From the NCBI RefSeq assembly GCF_000699445.3, contig NC_067198.1, positions 29,701,536 to 29,765,535 of the forward strand: a DNA stretch of 64,000 nt, read 5' to 3'. The stretch's first letter is position 1; each line of letters begins with the position of its first letter. Positions 1 through 12,571 of the stretch are shown in pieces. Below the pieces are notes generated by a model that saw only the letters and a program-made list of their open reading frames with translations, was not told the origin of the DNA and searched no databases. The stretch comes from Schistosoma haematobium (taxonomy: Eukaryota > Platyhelminthes > Trematoda > Strigeidida > Schistosomatidae). Position numbers and translations under genes: made by a program.

Positions 1-589
1 ACTGAGAAGAATCGTTTATATAACTGCACTAATTTTAATACATATTGTAATGAGACGTTTACTTCAATATACATAAAATCCATTATTTTTTGAGATCAAA
101 CCAGTTTTAATTATCGAAAGATAAAGTTTCAACTATAGAAACATACTTTCTAAATGATGGCCATTAAATTTAGAAAGCTTCATATTACACACTCATACAC
201 ACAGGAATACTAAATACAGTTTCTAGTAATATTGATTTCTGCACACATATTTATCGCTACAATAACATGAAACTGGTTTTCTTGTATTGAACAAGCAGTA
301 AACGTGATAGACATTTCTCATACATAAAAAAAGTACTCAGAACAATATTGATAATAAAAATAATAATAATAACAATAAGTTTCTCATAGTCAGAGTACAG
401 CTTGGTACAAATACACGTTAGCCCGAGTTACCGTATCATAAAACCACAAGAAGATGAACAGCAAAGGAAATGAAATAATTGTAGTGATAATGATAATGAG
501 GAAAATCAAACTTTGAGAATATGCTTCAAAAAGACAATGAAATGTATGTGTGAACTATAATTAATAATAATGTTAATAAATTAACCAAC
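1..589 (-). other. Intron of the Msx-class gene (partial), no exon seen
   Basis: This is the intron that follows homeobox exon 2 on the minus strand. It begins with a GT donor at 589-588 and runs off the left edge. I looked here for the third homeodomain helix (the WFQNRR region read on the minus strand) and did not find it, so the last coding exon lies outside the window. The sequence is AT-rich with a short TAA-type tract near 350-375 and nothing else I can name. Confidence 0.7.
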
Positions 590-721
590 CTGCAATAGAT
601 AAATATTGCTTTTGACGAAATTTCCTTTCTAATGCTAATAATTGTTGAGTTGTAAATGGAGTTCTTGGTCGACGATTTGGTTTATGCTTACGTAATGTAC
701 ACTTTTGTGGAATAGGTCGAG
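590..721 (-). CDS. msx: Msx-class homeobox gene, exon 2 (N-terminal half of homeodomain)
   Basis: This exon encodes the start of an Msx/muscle-segment homeodomain transcription factor, a nuclear DNA-binding protein. Translated from the minus strand it contains the hallmark pre-homeodomain block [18 protein letters not shown], then [17 protein letters not shown], which is the N-terminal arm, helix 1 and the loop of the homeodomain (residues about 1-29). Position 3 is Arg where many Msx proteins have Lys. The acceptor is TTTTTAG just above 721 and the donor is GT at 589-588. One base carried over from exon 1 completes the first codon (Ser), and the exon ends on the first base of codon 30, expected to be Glu. 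The intron therefore interrupts the homeodomain after helix 1. Helices 2 and 3 are not in the window. Family assignment is firm; orthology to a particular Msx paralogue was not tested. Confidence 0.93.
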
Positions 722-3209
722 CTAAAAATAGAAATTTAGGGAAAAACAACTTGTTTTATTAAATAAATAAGTATATGAGTGAAGAACTAATTTGTAAAAA
801 TATATTCAACGTAAAACAAGCGGTGATCGCACATCAATTATTAGTGTTGTGTTAATCAACTTTTTTAATCAAATCCCGATGTGGCTAGTAGTCTCTAAGA
901 CACTAAATATCGTGATATACTTCATTTGATATCGTTGATGTTAATCAAGACAAGGGCTCGGAAATATATATCATGCTATTTGGAACATTTTGATGAAAAA
1001 TGATGTTCCTCATGAAACTTAACCAGCCAAAGATATCATCGTTGAGCAATATGAGGGGTGAGTGACTATTTATAATACAAACAACTTGACATTACAACAC
1101 AAAACTATTCAATGATCGATTAGCGTCTTAATCTTTTTGAATGTCAGTTTACTTCTATAGTGTTATTCAATGTAGGATTTATGAGTAGCTATTGAGTTGA
1201 TATTCGTGTCGTATGTCTTGTTCGCCTCAGTTTACGGACTTTCATGAGAATACGTTCAGGAAATTTGTGATAATCTACTATCAACCCATAAATTATATAA
1301 GCCAATGTGTAGGGAATTTATATTTTGCGTGTACCTATTAAATGTCTCATCTATCCGCTCTTTTATAAAAAAATAGGCTGGAAATAGACAAAATATAAAA
1401 TCTCAAATAGTTCCCTAATAATATGCAAAACTGTGAATGAAATATTGTAAAGAATCACAAGTGAATGCCTTTCATTCCTTTAGTTCAATCTATTCATCTA
1501 TCTCCCGATAATATTTCCGTCTGTTTTCGGAGCTGACAAACTGGATATGAGGTCAGATGATTAAATTGTCAACACTTGAATAACATGTCGTAAAGAACTG
1601 TCGCAACCTTGGATCTTTCCTGAATATTAGAGATGTATTCACTAAAGCGTATTAAACATCATGAAAATTAAGTTGGCAATAACTTGTCTAGTGTTTTTAC
1701 CCATATATTATTAAGAAAGTAAACTGTAATGTTAAATCAATTAACGCACTAGTTACAATCGACTAATACTGAGAGCTAAATGATAGAACTTTAGTTAATA
1801 CCCAATGAACACAGGTTGCGTGCAAGTTGTATTTATGTTCATATGAGATTTATAAATGACTTTAAGTTTTGTTTACTCAAGCACAACATACAAGATGTGT
1901 ATGGGAACTTGTGATACTACTCAACCACCAGTGGATAAAATTAATCCGAATTCACTATATATTAATAACAAATCGATCAATTAAGATGTAATTTATTAAC
2001 TAATTATGGGTTTTTACGCTTAGCTTTGAATAAAACGTTAAGTATGACAATTAGTTATATGATCCGTTTACTTAAAACAGGACTAGTTAAAGCAATGGTT
2101 GAGCTCACAACCAAATGAGTGAAATTTGGATGCGCTGAACACTAAACAATCGATCCATAATCTTAAGATCAACTAACAATTACTTCATAAATTATGTTAA
2201 TAAAAATATCATCTTCACGATATTCACTAAGGCGTAATTACTATTTTCTAAATAAGCAGTAGTTTACTGTACGAAGAAATAATTTCTTCTAAGGAAAGAT
2301 TGCGAATTTAAACGTTTCTTTCTTATTTATACGTATGCAGTAAAAACCAAATCTACTGAGTTAACTAAACACATACCTAATTGGATTACTGAGTATGTAA
2401 AATCAACTGATAATAATTAAAATTTAACCCCCCCTCGATTTGTCTGACAGAAAACAAAACTGAATGTATGCGAGTAGAGTAGATCTCAACACAAAGGGAC
2501 CAACACAACCTAGTTTGTTTCAAGATATTCCTCATATGAAAAGGAAAACAAATGGAACATAACTATTTGATTTTTAATTAAAGAAAGATTTTTTTAGTGA
2601 CCATTTTAATTTGTGGGTATTACTCATCACAGATTAATTGAAGTAACAATGAAAACTAGAGAGCACTAGATAACTGTTTCGTTTTAATACAATGTATATC
2701 TTCATTTTTCTCAATGATCCTTCTATATATTGTCATGACGAACTGAAAATTTAAAATATTTAATTATGATGACAAGTGTATTAGAAATTCACCACTCTCC
2801 TCAAAAATGAATCAATTCTTTATGCAAGCTGAACTGAATTCAGTTCATATTGTTTATTTGTGTGAAACAACAATTCAATGAAAGTCATCAATTATATATA
2901 AATATGAAACTAAGCGGAATAACTTACAATAATCAAAGAGATTATATATACATATGTATATATATACCGGAAAGTAGGATGTTTAATTACATAGTTAATC
3001 AACACATAAACTCATTATTACTATTCACAGTAATTAATTTAATAAACATATTCAGTAAAGTTTTGATTTCTTATATAACAATAAAATTGTTATAATTTGA
3101 ACTCATTCACAGGTCAGTAATTATTTTAATCACACTAGTAATATATTTATTAATTAATAATTACGATAAACAATATTGTCACAGGAACGATTGAATGTAT
3201 TTCATAAAA

Positions 3210-3211
<2 letters not shown>

Positions 3212-3243
<32 letters not shown>
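3212..3243. repeat. (TA)n microsatellite
   Basis: About 16 perfect TA units in the Msx intron. Confidence 0.97.
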
Positions 3244-3246
<3 letters not shown>

Positions 3247-4334
3247 AAACATCTTCATAAACTACAATGAAGTATTGATAAATGATAAGATGGATGTGGC
3301 GATGAGGGTATGGCGAAATTCTTCACAAGTCTGATTGTGAAACCGTAATTTCTAGAGTTATTCGAATTGGGAATAAATCATCAGATCTATCCATAAAATT
3401 AGTATAAAGACCAATTAGCTGAGGTTAAGGTTACGAACTAATAAAATGTGATCATGTATTTGAAAGATGACGACAATAGTAGAATTCTTTCTATTACGTC
3501 ATCTTGGTTATTCGTGTTCATATTTCCTCATGGAATTAGTACTTTAACAAAAAAATTTCATATATATATACGATTGTACAGCTTGATAATAAATTCGTTG
3601 AAAAGAGATCCCTTCGCTGAACTTCCTGTTTTAATTTATAGTGTTTAAATGGGAATTATCTATCAATTCACCAAAAGACTTTTAAAATTCATGGGTCATA
3701 TGATCATATGTGTGTGAGGTTGTAGACTGACATTGCTGAGATGCTTTAATTTAAAATAAAAATAGATATCCAATGTTCTCTGTTTTTACGGAATCCTGAT
3801 TTGCTATTATTTTGTAGCGGAAACCATTTACTCAGTAAAGTCTAGTTATCATAAAACATGATACGAATGTGTACTGGTTCAAATTAACATAAATCATTTC
3901 AGGACAGAGTGATAAGAAATTAAAAGATGCAAAACATAGAAGGAAAAGTATCAGCTGAAGAGGTATATATTTATTTCATATTGATAGTAGGCACATCCAA
4001 GATAATCCAACCGTTTAGAGAGCTGCAAGTTCAAAGTGCACTACAATAAATCGAGTCGATAATTAACCGCGTACTCTCATCTATGTTAATTCATTAAAAT
4101 CTGTGTGATCAAAGCCATATATTGAATACATATTCATCTATTAATTTTGGGACTAAATTTACTATGTAATGGAAGGAATATTTCAACATCATGATTACGT
4201 AGCATCATGCTTGGAATTACTTTAAAAGATTGACATTACTGGAAAACCCTAGTCGGTGGCTTATGATTCATGAGGAGTAACAGGAGTAACATAGATAAAT
4301 AACACAGTTACTATTGAAGATCAGAAAGCCCTGT

Positions 4335-4560
4335 AGAACTGTTTCGCCTTAGTATGGAACGCCTCTGAATTTTCATCAACGAATCCAACAACGATTGAAG
4401 GTACAACCTGAAGTCTCGTAGCTAATGCTGCGTGTCCAATAGTATGATCTCAACTCCAGTCAATTGGTGACATAGATGGTCGACCGTCCAATGCTATTAA
4501 TGATATCATTATCTATTTCGACTTCAGTAGTGAAAATCTCGTACAAAGAGAGCATGACTA
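4335..4560 (-). repeat. Decayed family-2 SINE (tRNA-headed, hammerhead type)
   Basis: The order of blocks follows the family-2 SINE seen intact elsewhere. A run like TGTTTCGCCTTAGTATGGA (the hammerhead region on the minus strand) is followed by an eroded B-box region and a CTGAAGTCTCG block, and then by a stretch like the tail of the tRNA-like head. Many substitutions; the ribozyme cannot fold. Confidence 0.45.
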
Positions 4561-6189
4561 CATCATACGAACAAACGTACTGTTGATTGACTACTAAACA
4601 GTAACCAATGCTATATTTGTCTAGTCATTGGTGCTAATCGAATTTTATATTACAATTTGGCCACTATTCTAAGTAATTCTATATCGCCTACACTATGTTG
4701 AAATTATAGGCGGTTGGAGGCAATTAGCAGAAAATCCTGGACATATGTACCGTGCTAGTTGGTACTCATTGGCAAGATGTATCTGTAGTATTACGTGAAC
4801 TAATGCTTCTTTTGGGATTCAAATCCGAGTCACTTAGTTTCATAGTTTGAGATGTTAATACTGAACTAATCGATCAATGGATGGTGTAACAAATGTGTGT
4901 CTGTTTGCTAAACCATAATCTCAAAAGTTAGCAAAATAGGTTTCAATGAAGAAGAAGAAACATGTGGATAAAATATTTTACATATTAAAATTTCTACATT
5001 TGCACATCAGTTGTAAGGATACAGTGACATTGTATACACTTTATATTTTAAGTTTAACAAAATAAGCAAAAAAACGCATTTTAAGAATGGATCTGTTGTG
5101 GATTTTAGGAGATTTGTTTCGTCCTGTTGATAACTCATAAGATGGATGTGACTACTGATGTTCGAACTCAGTAACTTTCACTTCAAATGACTACTTATCT
5201 GTACATTGAGCTGAAAATTAAAAACGACACAGTTCAAACCCATATTAATAACGATATGAAAAATACCCACAGTTGATGTAAAGTAAAACACTATAGTCTA
5301 CACTGCGGCCCGTTCTGATGAACTTATAAGATTAAATATGTGTTGTATGGCAAATAATTTTCATAATATGTAAACTACATTACATTCCTAAACATTTTTA
5401 ATATCATTAAAATAAATAATTGGAAGTTTGTTCTTTTATTAATTACACAGGATTATTTATTCAATTGGTTGTTCGAACTAGAAGATGAATGTGCAAGATT
5501 CTGGCCTTAAAAGTTGTCTAATTAAAAACTATACACTATGGAAATGATAGTCATCATTTACGTCTACGAATGGATGCCATTGGTGGTGCTGTATTCTCTT
5601 AGTTATGCGGTTTAATTTGAGAGCTTTCATTGTCATTCTGGACATATTTTTGAAGATTACTTCATGTAGAAGAGCACTTTCCAGCTATTCCACGATGGTT
5701 ACATCAGTTCGTTCCTATGGTCTTCTTTGTGGTTAGTTGTCTTAGTGGATTTCGTCGTCTTCGTTTGTCTTTGTATTCATGTTGACTGTCTTTGCTAGTT
5801 GACCTCTAGTCTTTTAGTGGTGCGGTATCTTTGGGTCATGTCGTTTAATTGTTGATTGATTGATTTATTTATTTGAGCACATTAATATTTGTACAAAGGG
5901 GTACAGAATATCTATGCGCCACATAAGTCACTTGTTGAGGTCGGCCGGAAATAATGGTCAGCATGAATACGAGGAAAAATGAAGAAGACAAAATCCACTA
6001 AGGCAGCCAATTGCAAGCAAGACCATTGGGATGGACTGGCGTAACTATTGTGGAATAACTGGAAAGTGTATGTCTGCATAAAGTAAGATTTGAAGATGTG
6101 TGTCCAGAATAACAATGAAAGCTGTCAAATTAAACTGTATAATTTAGAATATAAAACACAACCGAAAACCGTATGTTGTATGTTGAAAA

Positions 6190-6350
6190 GTGACTCACTG
6201 GTTAAGACGTTCAAATTTTAGCCACTGAGTCACAGGTCTGAACCTCGTTCAATCTGCTTCTGCTTGGGCAATCGGATAATATCATTAGCTGTCACATTTG
6301 GAGTATTACTTGGAGCCAAACACACAAATCTTTACTTGGCAAATAAATTA
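6190..6350 (+). repeat. tRNA-headed repeat, family 4
   Basis: It carries an A-box-like GTGACTCACTGGTTAAG and, about 45 bases on, a B-box-like GGTCTGAACCTCG, followed by a CTTGGGCAATCGGATAATAT block. The same layout recurs at 49330-49510, which argues for a dispersed Pol III-type SINE and not a tRNA gene. The acceptor stem of a true tRNA is absent. Confidence 0.5.
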
Positions 6351-6929
6351 ATACTAGTATGTTGTGATCACCAAACTATCACCGATAAAATTATTAAATT
6401 ATCAACTACTTTTAGGTCCAAAACAGTCATAGACAATCTAATGATATTTACATTCCAAGCAATTGCATTTATACAATTTAACATTCAGCAAATACACATA
6501 AATTATATTCTAACAGAAAAGTTTATTGATTTTTCTCACAACTATTTATTTCTATTCTGTTAAGTATCTATTTTTATTAAGACCAAACTTACTGAATCGA
6601 ACCAACTTTACATAACTTATTTACTAAGGATAGATTAATATACTTGGCTTGAAGTTACATTTCCTGTGAAGATGGTTTAACGACACTAACCCACTATTCA
6701 AGCTGAAGTAGATGAAGCTAAGTCGTAAGGCATGATTTGATTGTTGAAAACCAATTACTTCGATCGTTAATAAACCGCCTGTTACAATTTTGCTGATCAC
6801 TCAAGAATTTAATAATGGATTAATCAGAACTAAACTTGAAGATAATGAATTTCATACTAGAAATTTTCATTAAACTAAAGTGAATTCACTATTTTCATAA
6901 CCAATCAAGGAGAAAATGACTGATTAAAT

Positions 6930-7110
6930 TTTTTCATGCAGTGTGATAGTAACTAGCAGCGGAATAAATACCATGTTTCGTCCTATTTGGGACTCGTCAG
7001 CTGGAACTACCTACAATTCAGTGTTAATGTTCACATATATATTCAAATCCAGTACCTTCCACTTCAAATATCCAGGCACATTTTCCACAAACCTATTGAA
7101 TTTAAATCGC
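6930..7110 (-). mobile_element. Sm-alpha-type SINE fragment with hammerhead core, in the Msx intron
   Basis: On the minus strand the segment around 6975-7002 reads CTGACGA, then a four-pair stem II (GTCC/GGAC) closed by loop CAAATA, then GAAA. That is the conserved hammerhead catalytic core in the exact Sm-alpha arrangement. The flanks match Sm-alpha as well, with a decayed tRNA-like head upstream (7020-7100) and a GCTAGTTACTATC tail similar to GCTAGCCACCATC of other copies. The stem I partner after the cleavage triplet is eroded and the triplet reads GTA, so efficient cleavage is doubtful. It lies on the same strand as the Msx pre-mRNA. Confidence 0.8.
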
Positions 7111-7365
7111 TGCATGCTTGAAAACTGAAATAAATAGTTACTCTTTTGGCTAAAAACAGTATTCCATTTAGTGTTAAATGGATATTTGACGATGTATCCT
7201 AAGATCGTTAATCCGAATATCACTCCGTATGGCCTGCCAAGATGAAATTAAATTCTGAAAATGTTATCATTAGATTACTACAATAAGATATCTTAGTTTC
7301 CTGTATATATTATGATTAAAATTGGGGGAAAATAAAAATAGGAAGGGTAAATTTCACTGACTTAC

Positions 7366-8179
7366 ATCCAATTGCACTATTACCAAATGTTAAATAATCA
7401 TTAAATGATAATTCGTGTAATGAATTAAAAAAGTTATGCTTCTTAAAATAAGACATTTGATTATGATTTATTTCATTATCAATATGATTACTATTATTCA
7501 TATTATTGTCAGTAGTATCTTTGCTTGAATAATTATAGAATGGTGAACTTGTAGAAATCTTATTATTTTGATTTATTCTTGATGATTTAACGTCATGATG
7601 TTTTTTAAGCTTATTGGTAAACTTTTCTTCACTTCCATTATTATGATTAGCTTTACCATGCGATTTTTTACTATTGACTTTAGTTTCATTGAATAACGAG
7701 GTGGTTCTGTTGAAATGGTGGTTGTTATTATTATCGCTGTTACTACTGTTACAATTATTACCGTCGATTTCTGGATGAATAGAATTCTTGAGCCCTAAGT
7801 TATTTTCGTCAGAATTAACCAGATTGCGACAATGATTGCAACTGTCATTGTCGATATTTTCGTTATCCCCATCATTGTCGTCATCATCATCATCATTAGC
7901 ATTATCATCATCATTGTCACCACTTTCATCATTAGCATTGCCATCAATATCGTCATCATCTAGCAAGGCATCTATTGAAAAATGTAATTGTTTTGATGCT
8001 TTTGTCATGACTGTATTCTCATTGTCTGTTTGAATATTTCTCAAATTACTGTCATGAGTTTTTATATCCACATGCTGGTTACAATATGAAAAATAATTTG
8101 ATGTGTTCGGTAAGATATCTTCCATATTCTCATAATCCATTGAGTTATTCAACATTTTGTTGAAAATAATAATGATCAC
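7366..8179 (-). CDS. msx: Msx-class homeobox gene, exon 1 (EH1 motif, Asp/Asn-rich)
   Basis: This is the N-terminal region of the same protein as exon 2. From the ATG at 8179 the exon gives 271 codons plus one base, and joined to exon 2 the frame runs straight into the Msx homeodomain. Residues 67-73 read FSIDALL, matching the N-terminal EH1 motif of Msx proteins, which recruits Groucho-type corepressors. Immediately after it comes an acidic tract (about residues 74-112) built of Asp, Asn and Gly, then a Ser/Asn/His/Lys-rich region of low complexity. The donor is GGAT then GTAAGT. The true start is uncertain: in-frame ATGs at residues 1, 9, 14 and 19 all precede conserved sequence. No promoter could be recognised upstream. 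Confidence 0.87.
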
Positions 8180-10239
8180 TATGAATTTTATGATTATTTA
8201 TTAATCAACGTGTAATTTTTGATTTTACAATTAAATAATTTTCGTTTTCTAATTCAATAAACAAAAGAACGCTAGTTGTTGAATAGGCGACCAATCAAAA
8301 TAAAATAATATGATGTAAATAAAAAATTAAGCGCTTCATGTCAACCAATAATAATTGAGTAAAATTTTTATCCATCTAGTAAATGTAGCCAATGAAATTT
8401 CTTACAGTAAGTAGAAGAAGGTTTAGGTACATTAGAGCGGAATTTAGAAAATAAACTGTTTGTTGACAGTTTTCACAGATGCTACGGTAAAGAAAGATTT
8501 GAATAGCGAATATTTGGTATATGATTTATTACATCATGAAATCAGAAATTATAATTACCAGAATCTACTCATTAATTTTAAGTCTCACAGACCCAAATTA
8601 TAAGTGAAATTATTTAGTTAGTAATAAATCTTTTACATGTTACTGAATAAACATTTAGATCTTCATTTACCCGGTTAATTACTATTACGATTTAGTGTAC
8701 AGAGTAAGTTACGTAGAATCTATGACTGAAAATAGTTCAGATTAATAAGTTTTTCTGACTGCGTATTAGCGATAAATGGAGTTTGAACTCAATAAATTGG
8801 AATTAGGGTTCCCTGGTCGATTCTCACGATCACTGTAAATGAATCAGTGTAAATGAATTCATAATGGAGTCTCTAATTTCATGAGTCGATTAACTGATAA
8901 TATAAGTAGTTGAAAATTATGATAATGAGTAATGTACCAAAAATATAATACTGAATAAACCCACTAATAATTATAATAATATATAATAATCATTATGACG
9001 AAAATAATTATTTGAAGTCTATATATTTGAAATTAAGCTGGAATTAATAAGTGCATTGGTACTATAATGTTAAGCATAGAACAATGAAATGAAAGGGATA
9101 GATTTCGTGATTAACCAATATCTAAATTATTATCACTCTGACAATCTGGGTAATGTCATACATTCAAGTAATTCATATACCAATAGTGACTTATCACTTC
9201 AGTCCTGAACAATGACAAACGAAATGTTTAAATGTTTACAATAAATAATGAATACCATACAAGTAAAAAATGTTGACGGCTATAGTGAGATACTAACCAG
9301 TTGACTTTTAGCTTGGAAATCTATTACCAATGGATAACAAATATAATTGCTTGGACAGTAAATGATGCTGACTAAAACATTTCATCGATTGCTGTACATC
9401 AGTTGTTTTGATCCCAAAGTAAAAAAATATCATGATCAGTGGTACTACTTATTTTACTAATGAAATAACCCACATAATTTTAGACATTTAAAGGGAATTC
9501 ACTAGGAATGGTAGAGCTATATTTCGTCTTTGCTGAGACTCGTTAATGAGATATGTTTGTATTATCGAATGGACTTTTAGTCTTGGAAAGATTTAGGTCA
9601 GTTAACGTCAATATCATTGTCAGAGACTCTGCCACTTGGTCATTCAGGTAGATTACCGTCAATGGTCTAAAATCTATACTAAGTATATGGCAGTATCAAA
9701 TCATCTGACCTAATAGTCATATTCAAGCCATTATGGAAAAAATTTTCAACTATTATTGAAGATTAGACGCTATAATGTTTATTGACTGAGTGATGACCGG
9801 TATCGTATTTGGCCAGTCCTTAGTTTTGATCGAATTATGTTGACTGGGGTGTAGTGTGGTCACTAATCTAAGTAAATTAGCATCACCTAAACTCAGATTT
9901 TAAGACTGGGCGGTCGGATTTATTCGAACCCATATTTCTTACTGGTAGACAGTGGTCAGTAAGGTGAACCTGCAATAGTGAGGGCACTGAAAGTTCTTTG
10001 CTTAGGTCCCTTCTTGTCGATAAGCCGATGTAAATACCTCAATAATACAGGAAGTTATTCGCAGCTAGAATAATACAGCGATGGCATCGAATACTGTAAG
10101 ACTTAGAAACGTTAGTTGGATTCATTGTAAAAACCCTTTCTATCAACATTAAATGTGTAAGGAACATAGACTTGGTTAAAATGAACCAATTTATTGTACT
10201 GAGCAAAATTACACACTACATTCGTGAAATTTGTAAACA
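8180..10239. other. Upstream flank of the Msx gene, no gene seen
   Basis: AT-rich DNA with no recognisable exon. It should contain the 5'-UTR and promoter of the Msx gene, but I see no clear TATA or initiator I would defend. Around 9515-9560 the minus strand keeps a hammerhead-like stem II (GTCT/AGAC) and a GAAA, with the CTGANGA box lost: a very old Sm-alpha remnant. The block 9620-9960 has higher GC and looks like an old repeat. Confidence 0.5.
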
Positions 10240-10392
10240 ATATATTTAGTACATTGTTTGCGTGTCTTCCTTAAATAAGCTCAATCGTTCTTTACATCTT
10301 GTTGTCACGTTTCTCTTCCGTCAGTAAGAGTCCTACTTCCAGTTTTGATACACACTACTTATATCTGTCCATATAAGTAGCATACCCCACAC
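10240..10392 (-). repeat. LTR-like repeat copy with terminal hairpin (copy C)
   Basis: Read on the minus strand it begins near TGTGGGGTATGCTACTTATA and carries the conserved palindrome CTACTTAT ... ATAAGTAG. The same terminal block occurs at 18.97, 20.36, 42.2, 45.9, 47.4 and 49.97 kb. The 5' TG and the position of the hairpin suggest the start of an LTR. Confidence 0.5.
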
Positions 10393-10394
10393 AC

Positions 10395-10460
10395 ATGCAC
10401 CTTGTTGAAAATTGCCAAGTAGGACGAAACCTAGATTCAGTGTGTCCTGGCAACTACTCT
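10395..10460 (+). repeat. Family-3 hammerhead-like SINE fragment
   Basis: The segment CACCTTG ... TTGCCAAGTAGGACGAAAC followed by TGTCCTGGCAACTAC lines up block by block with the better preserved copy at 54390-54450. The CTGACGA box is eroded here to TTGAAAA. Confidence 0.5.
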
Positions 10461-10854
10461 TAAGAGCCTAACACCAAATACCGGATATTATTTGTTTTTA
10501 TTCAGGAATTGATTAATGTATTCATTTAATATTTATGAGCTATTTACAAAGACTAAATGGATATTTTTCATATAAAATGATCGAGACTTTTCTCATAAGT
10601 CTAACATTGTTTCAATAACACTTCCCTTCATTCTCAAAATTTCATGGTAAAGTTTTGATTATCTTTAGCAAGATTACCAATACCTGAATTTTTCATAAAT
10701 TAATAGATGAAAGGAATATCTAGTGGAATGAATATTAATTGGATATAAATCTTCCCTCGTAAATATTTATTATAATAGTTAGAAAAGTTTCGTCGAAATT
10801 AATTTAATCTGTAGGTTGTATTCATCATAGACAAATACATCACAGAAAATCAGG

Positions 10855-10945
10855 AAGCACTCATCCTAGAATGAGACTGCTCAGTCATATGCACCCACAA
10901 TCCCACCAGTTATCGAACCCAGGATGTTCAGGTCTTGTTGGAAAT
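10855..10945 (-). repeat. Decayed family-2 SINE fragment
   Basis: On the minus strand it retains a B-box-like GGTTCGATAACTGG, a stem I-like GTGCATATGACTG and a weak GAGCAGTC block, in the order of the family-2 SINE. The ribozyme core is not intact. Confidence 0.45.
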
Positions 10946-12166
10946 ATTCGACGAATTTCTTTCTAATATTAATCAGATAATTAATACTGTCTTGGTGAAT
11001 ACACAGTGATAAGTAAAAGATCTTATATCAATTATCATCATGGGCTTAAATAAGCAATAATTGGTAAATATGATAAACTTATGAAGTTACAGAATATTAC
11101 AATATAATGTTTAAATTATGTGTACATGTTTGTGAGTGTGAATAATTGTTGCATGGAAAAAAAGTGACCAATTCAAATCCGAGCCGAATACATATATTGA
11201 TATCGAAAACTAATAAACGTTCAAGTGTCTTATTTTTTTTCTACAGTACATCAATTGACATTACACACATGCACTTATCACAAAGTTTCATGTTCGAACC
11301 AGACAACAATATTAGTCTGTTTTTTCTTCACTAACTATAGTTGTCACCAGATTCATGTAATATGTATTTCTTTTCTTTTTTTAAAGAAACATCTAATTAA
11401 AACTACATAAAATAGCCTAATTACTTATTGTAATTGCATTAATATGTAAATTTGCGAAAGCATTAATTTCGTGTCAAAAATTTAGTAAAATTTCGTTTTG
11501 CTGACATTATATATATACATATATAAATATTAAATGAAAGTACACAAGCATACAGGACAAGGTATAACTTGTAAGAAAAGTGGAATAACTCATCTTTTCA
11601 ACTAACTTTGATTTCATCTTTTACAAACCTCATCAGAAGCATCTTATATGTGCATAAATACTTGTTATCTCATTACATTCAATACTTTTATCACGAATAT
11701 CATCATTAATAATTTTTCCTGTCTTTTTCTTTTTAAAAATGTAACACTATAACCAAATTCATTTATTTAAGCAATATATATATGCACCATTGTATGTATA
11801 TACATATGTATAAGCATATAATTCATGTTAATAATTAACAATTTTCAAAATTATTTATATTAATGGAATATTTTGTTAACAAGATCATCATCTGGTTAGT
11901 ATGAAATTAGCGAAATTGATTTTTTTTTTTAAAAGTAAAAAGAAGAAACAAATAACAAAGTCAACGCCAACAACAAGGAATGGTATTAGGATAACGGTAA
12001 CAACAGGATAGGAAGAAATAATCAAAGTAGGTATGTTGGGAAACGGACCAGTGTACACCATCACCACTGTCATTATCTCGTAAGACTTTAAACAAACTAT
12101 ATATGTATATATACTATCATTATTTATTCCTTTGCATAAGAAAGAATCTGTCTAGACCAAAAACTG

Positions 12167-12169
<3 letters not shown>

Positions 12170-12203
<34 letters not shown>
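12170..12203. repeat. (TA)n microsatellite
   Basis: About 17 TA units. Confidence 0.97.
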
Positions 12204-12205
<2 letters not shown>

Positions 12206-12391
12206 CTCTCTAATGTAATATTATATATTTTAGTTAAATAATTTGATGTGTATATCGTCAACGTTACTAGAAAGTGAATACACTATTGTCAATAAAAAAT
12301 TAGTGATGCTAGTCGTTGACGCTGGAATTGTATGACAATCGTAGCACGTATCTATGTGTGTATGTGCATATGTCGATATGTTTATTTATTT

Positions 12392-12427
12392 GTCTGTCTA
12401 TCTATCTATCTATCTATTTATCTATCT
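12392..12427. repeat. (TCTA)n microsatellite
   Basis: About eight TCTA-type units with one TTTA interruption. Confidence 0.93.
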
Positions 12428-12537
12428 CTGTACATGCGCGTATAATGTTTGCATGTACAATGCAAAATTTACAGACACCTTTTCCTACTAGAATAAGCGA
12501 AATTTATGGTAAAATCTTGTCACACCTATAAATTTAT

Positions 12538-12571
<34 letters not shown>
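12538..12571. repeat. (TAA)n microsatellite
   Basis: About eleven TAA units. Confidence 0.95.

Larger units (their letters stand above)
722..7365 (-). other. 6.6-kb intron of the Msx-class gene, containing repeats
   Basis: Bounded by a GTAAGT donor at 7365-7360 and a TTTTTAG acceptor ending at 722, both read on the minus strand, with matching phase. It holds a TA microsatellite (3212-3243), a decayed tRNA-headed SINE (about 4335-4560), a tRNA-headed family-4 fragment (6190-6350) and a Sm-alpha copy with a hammerhead core (6930-7110). No further exon was found. Short open frames here look like chance in AT-rich sequence. Confidence 0.8.

Noticed and set aside
7836..8033. Ser/Leu-rich open frame on the plus strand
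   Set aside because: It is the antisense shadow of the Asp-rich tract in Msx exon 1.
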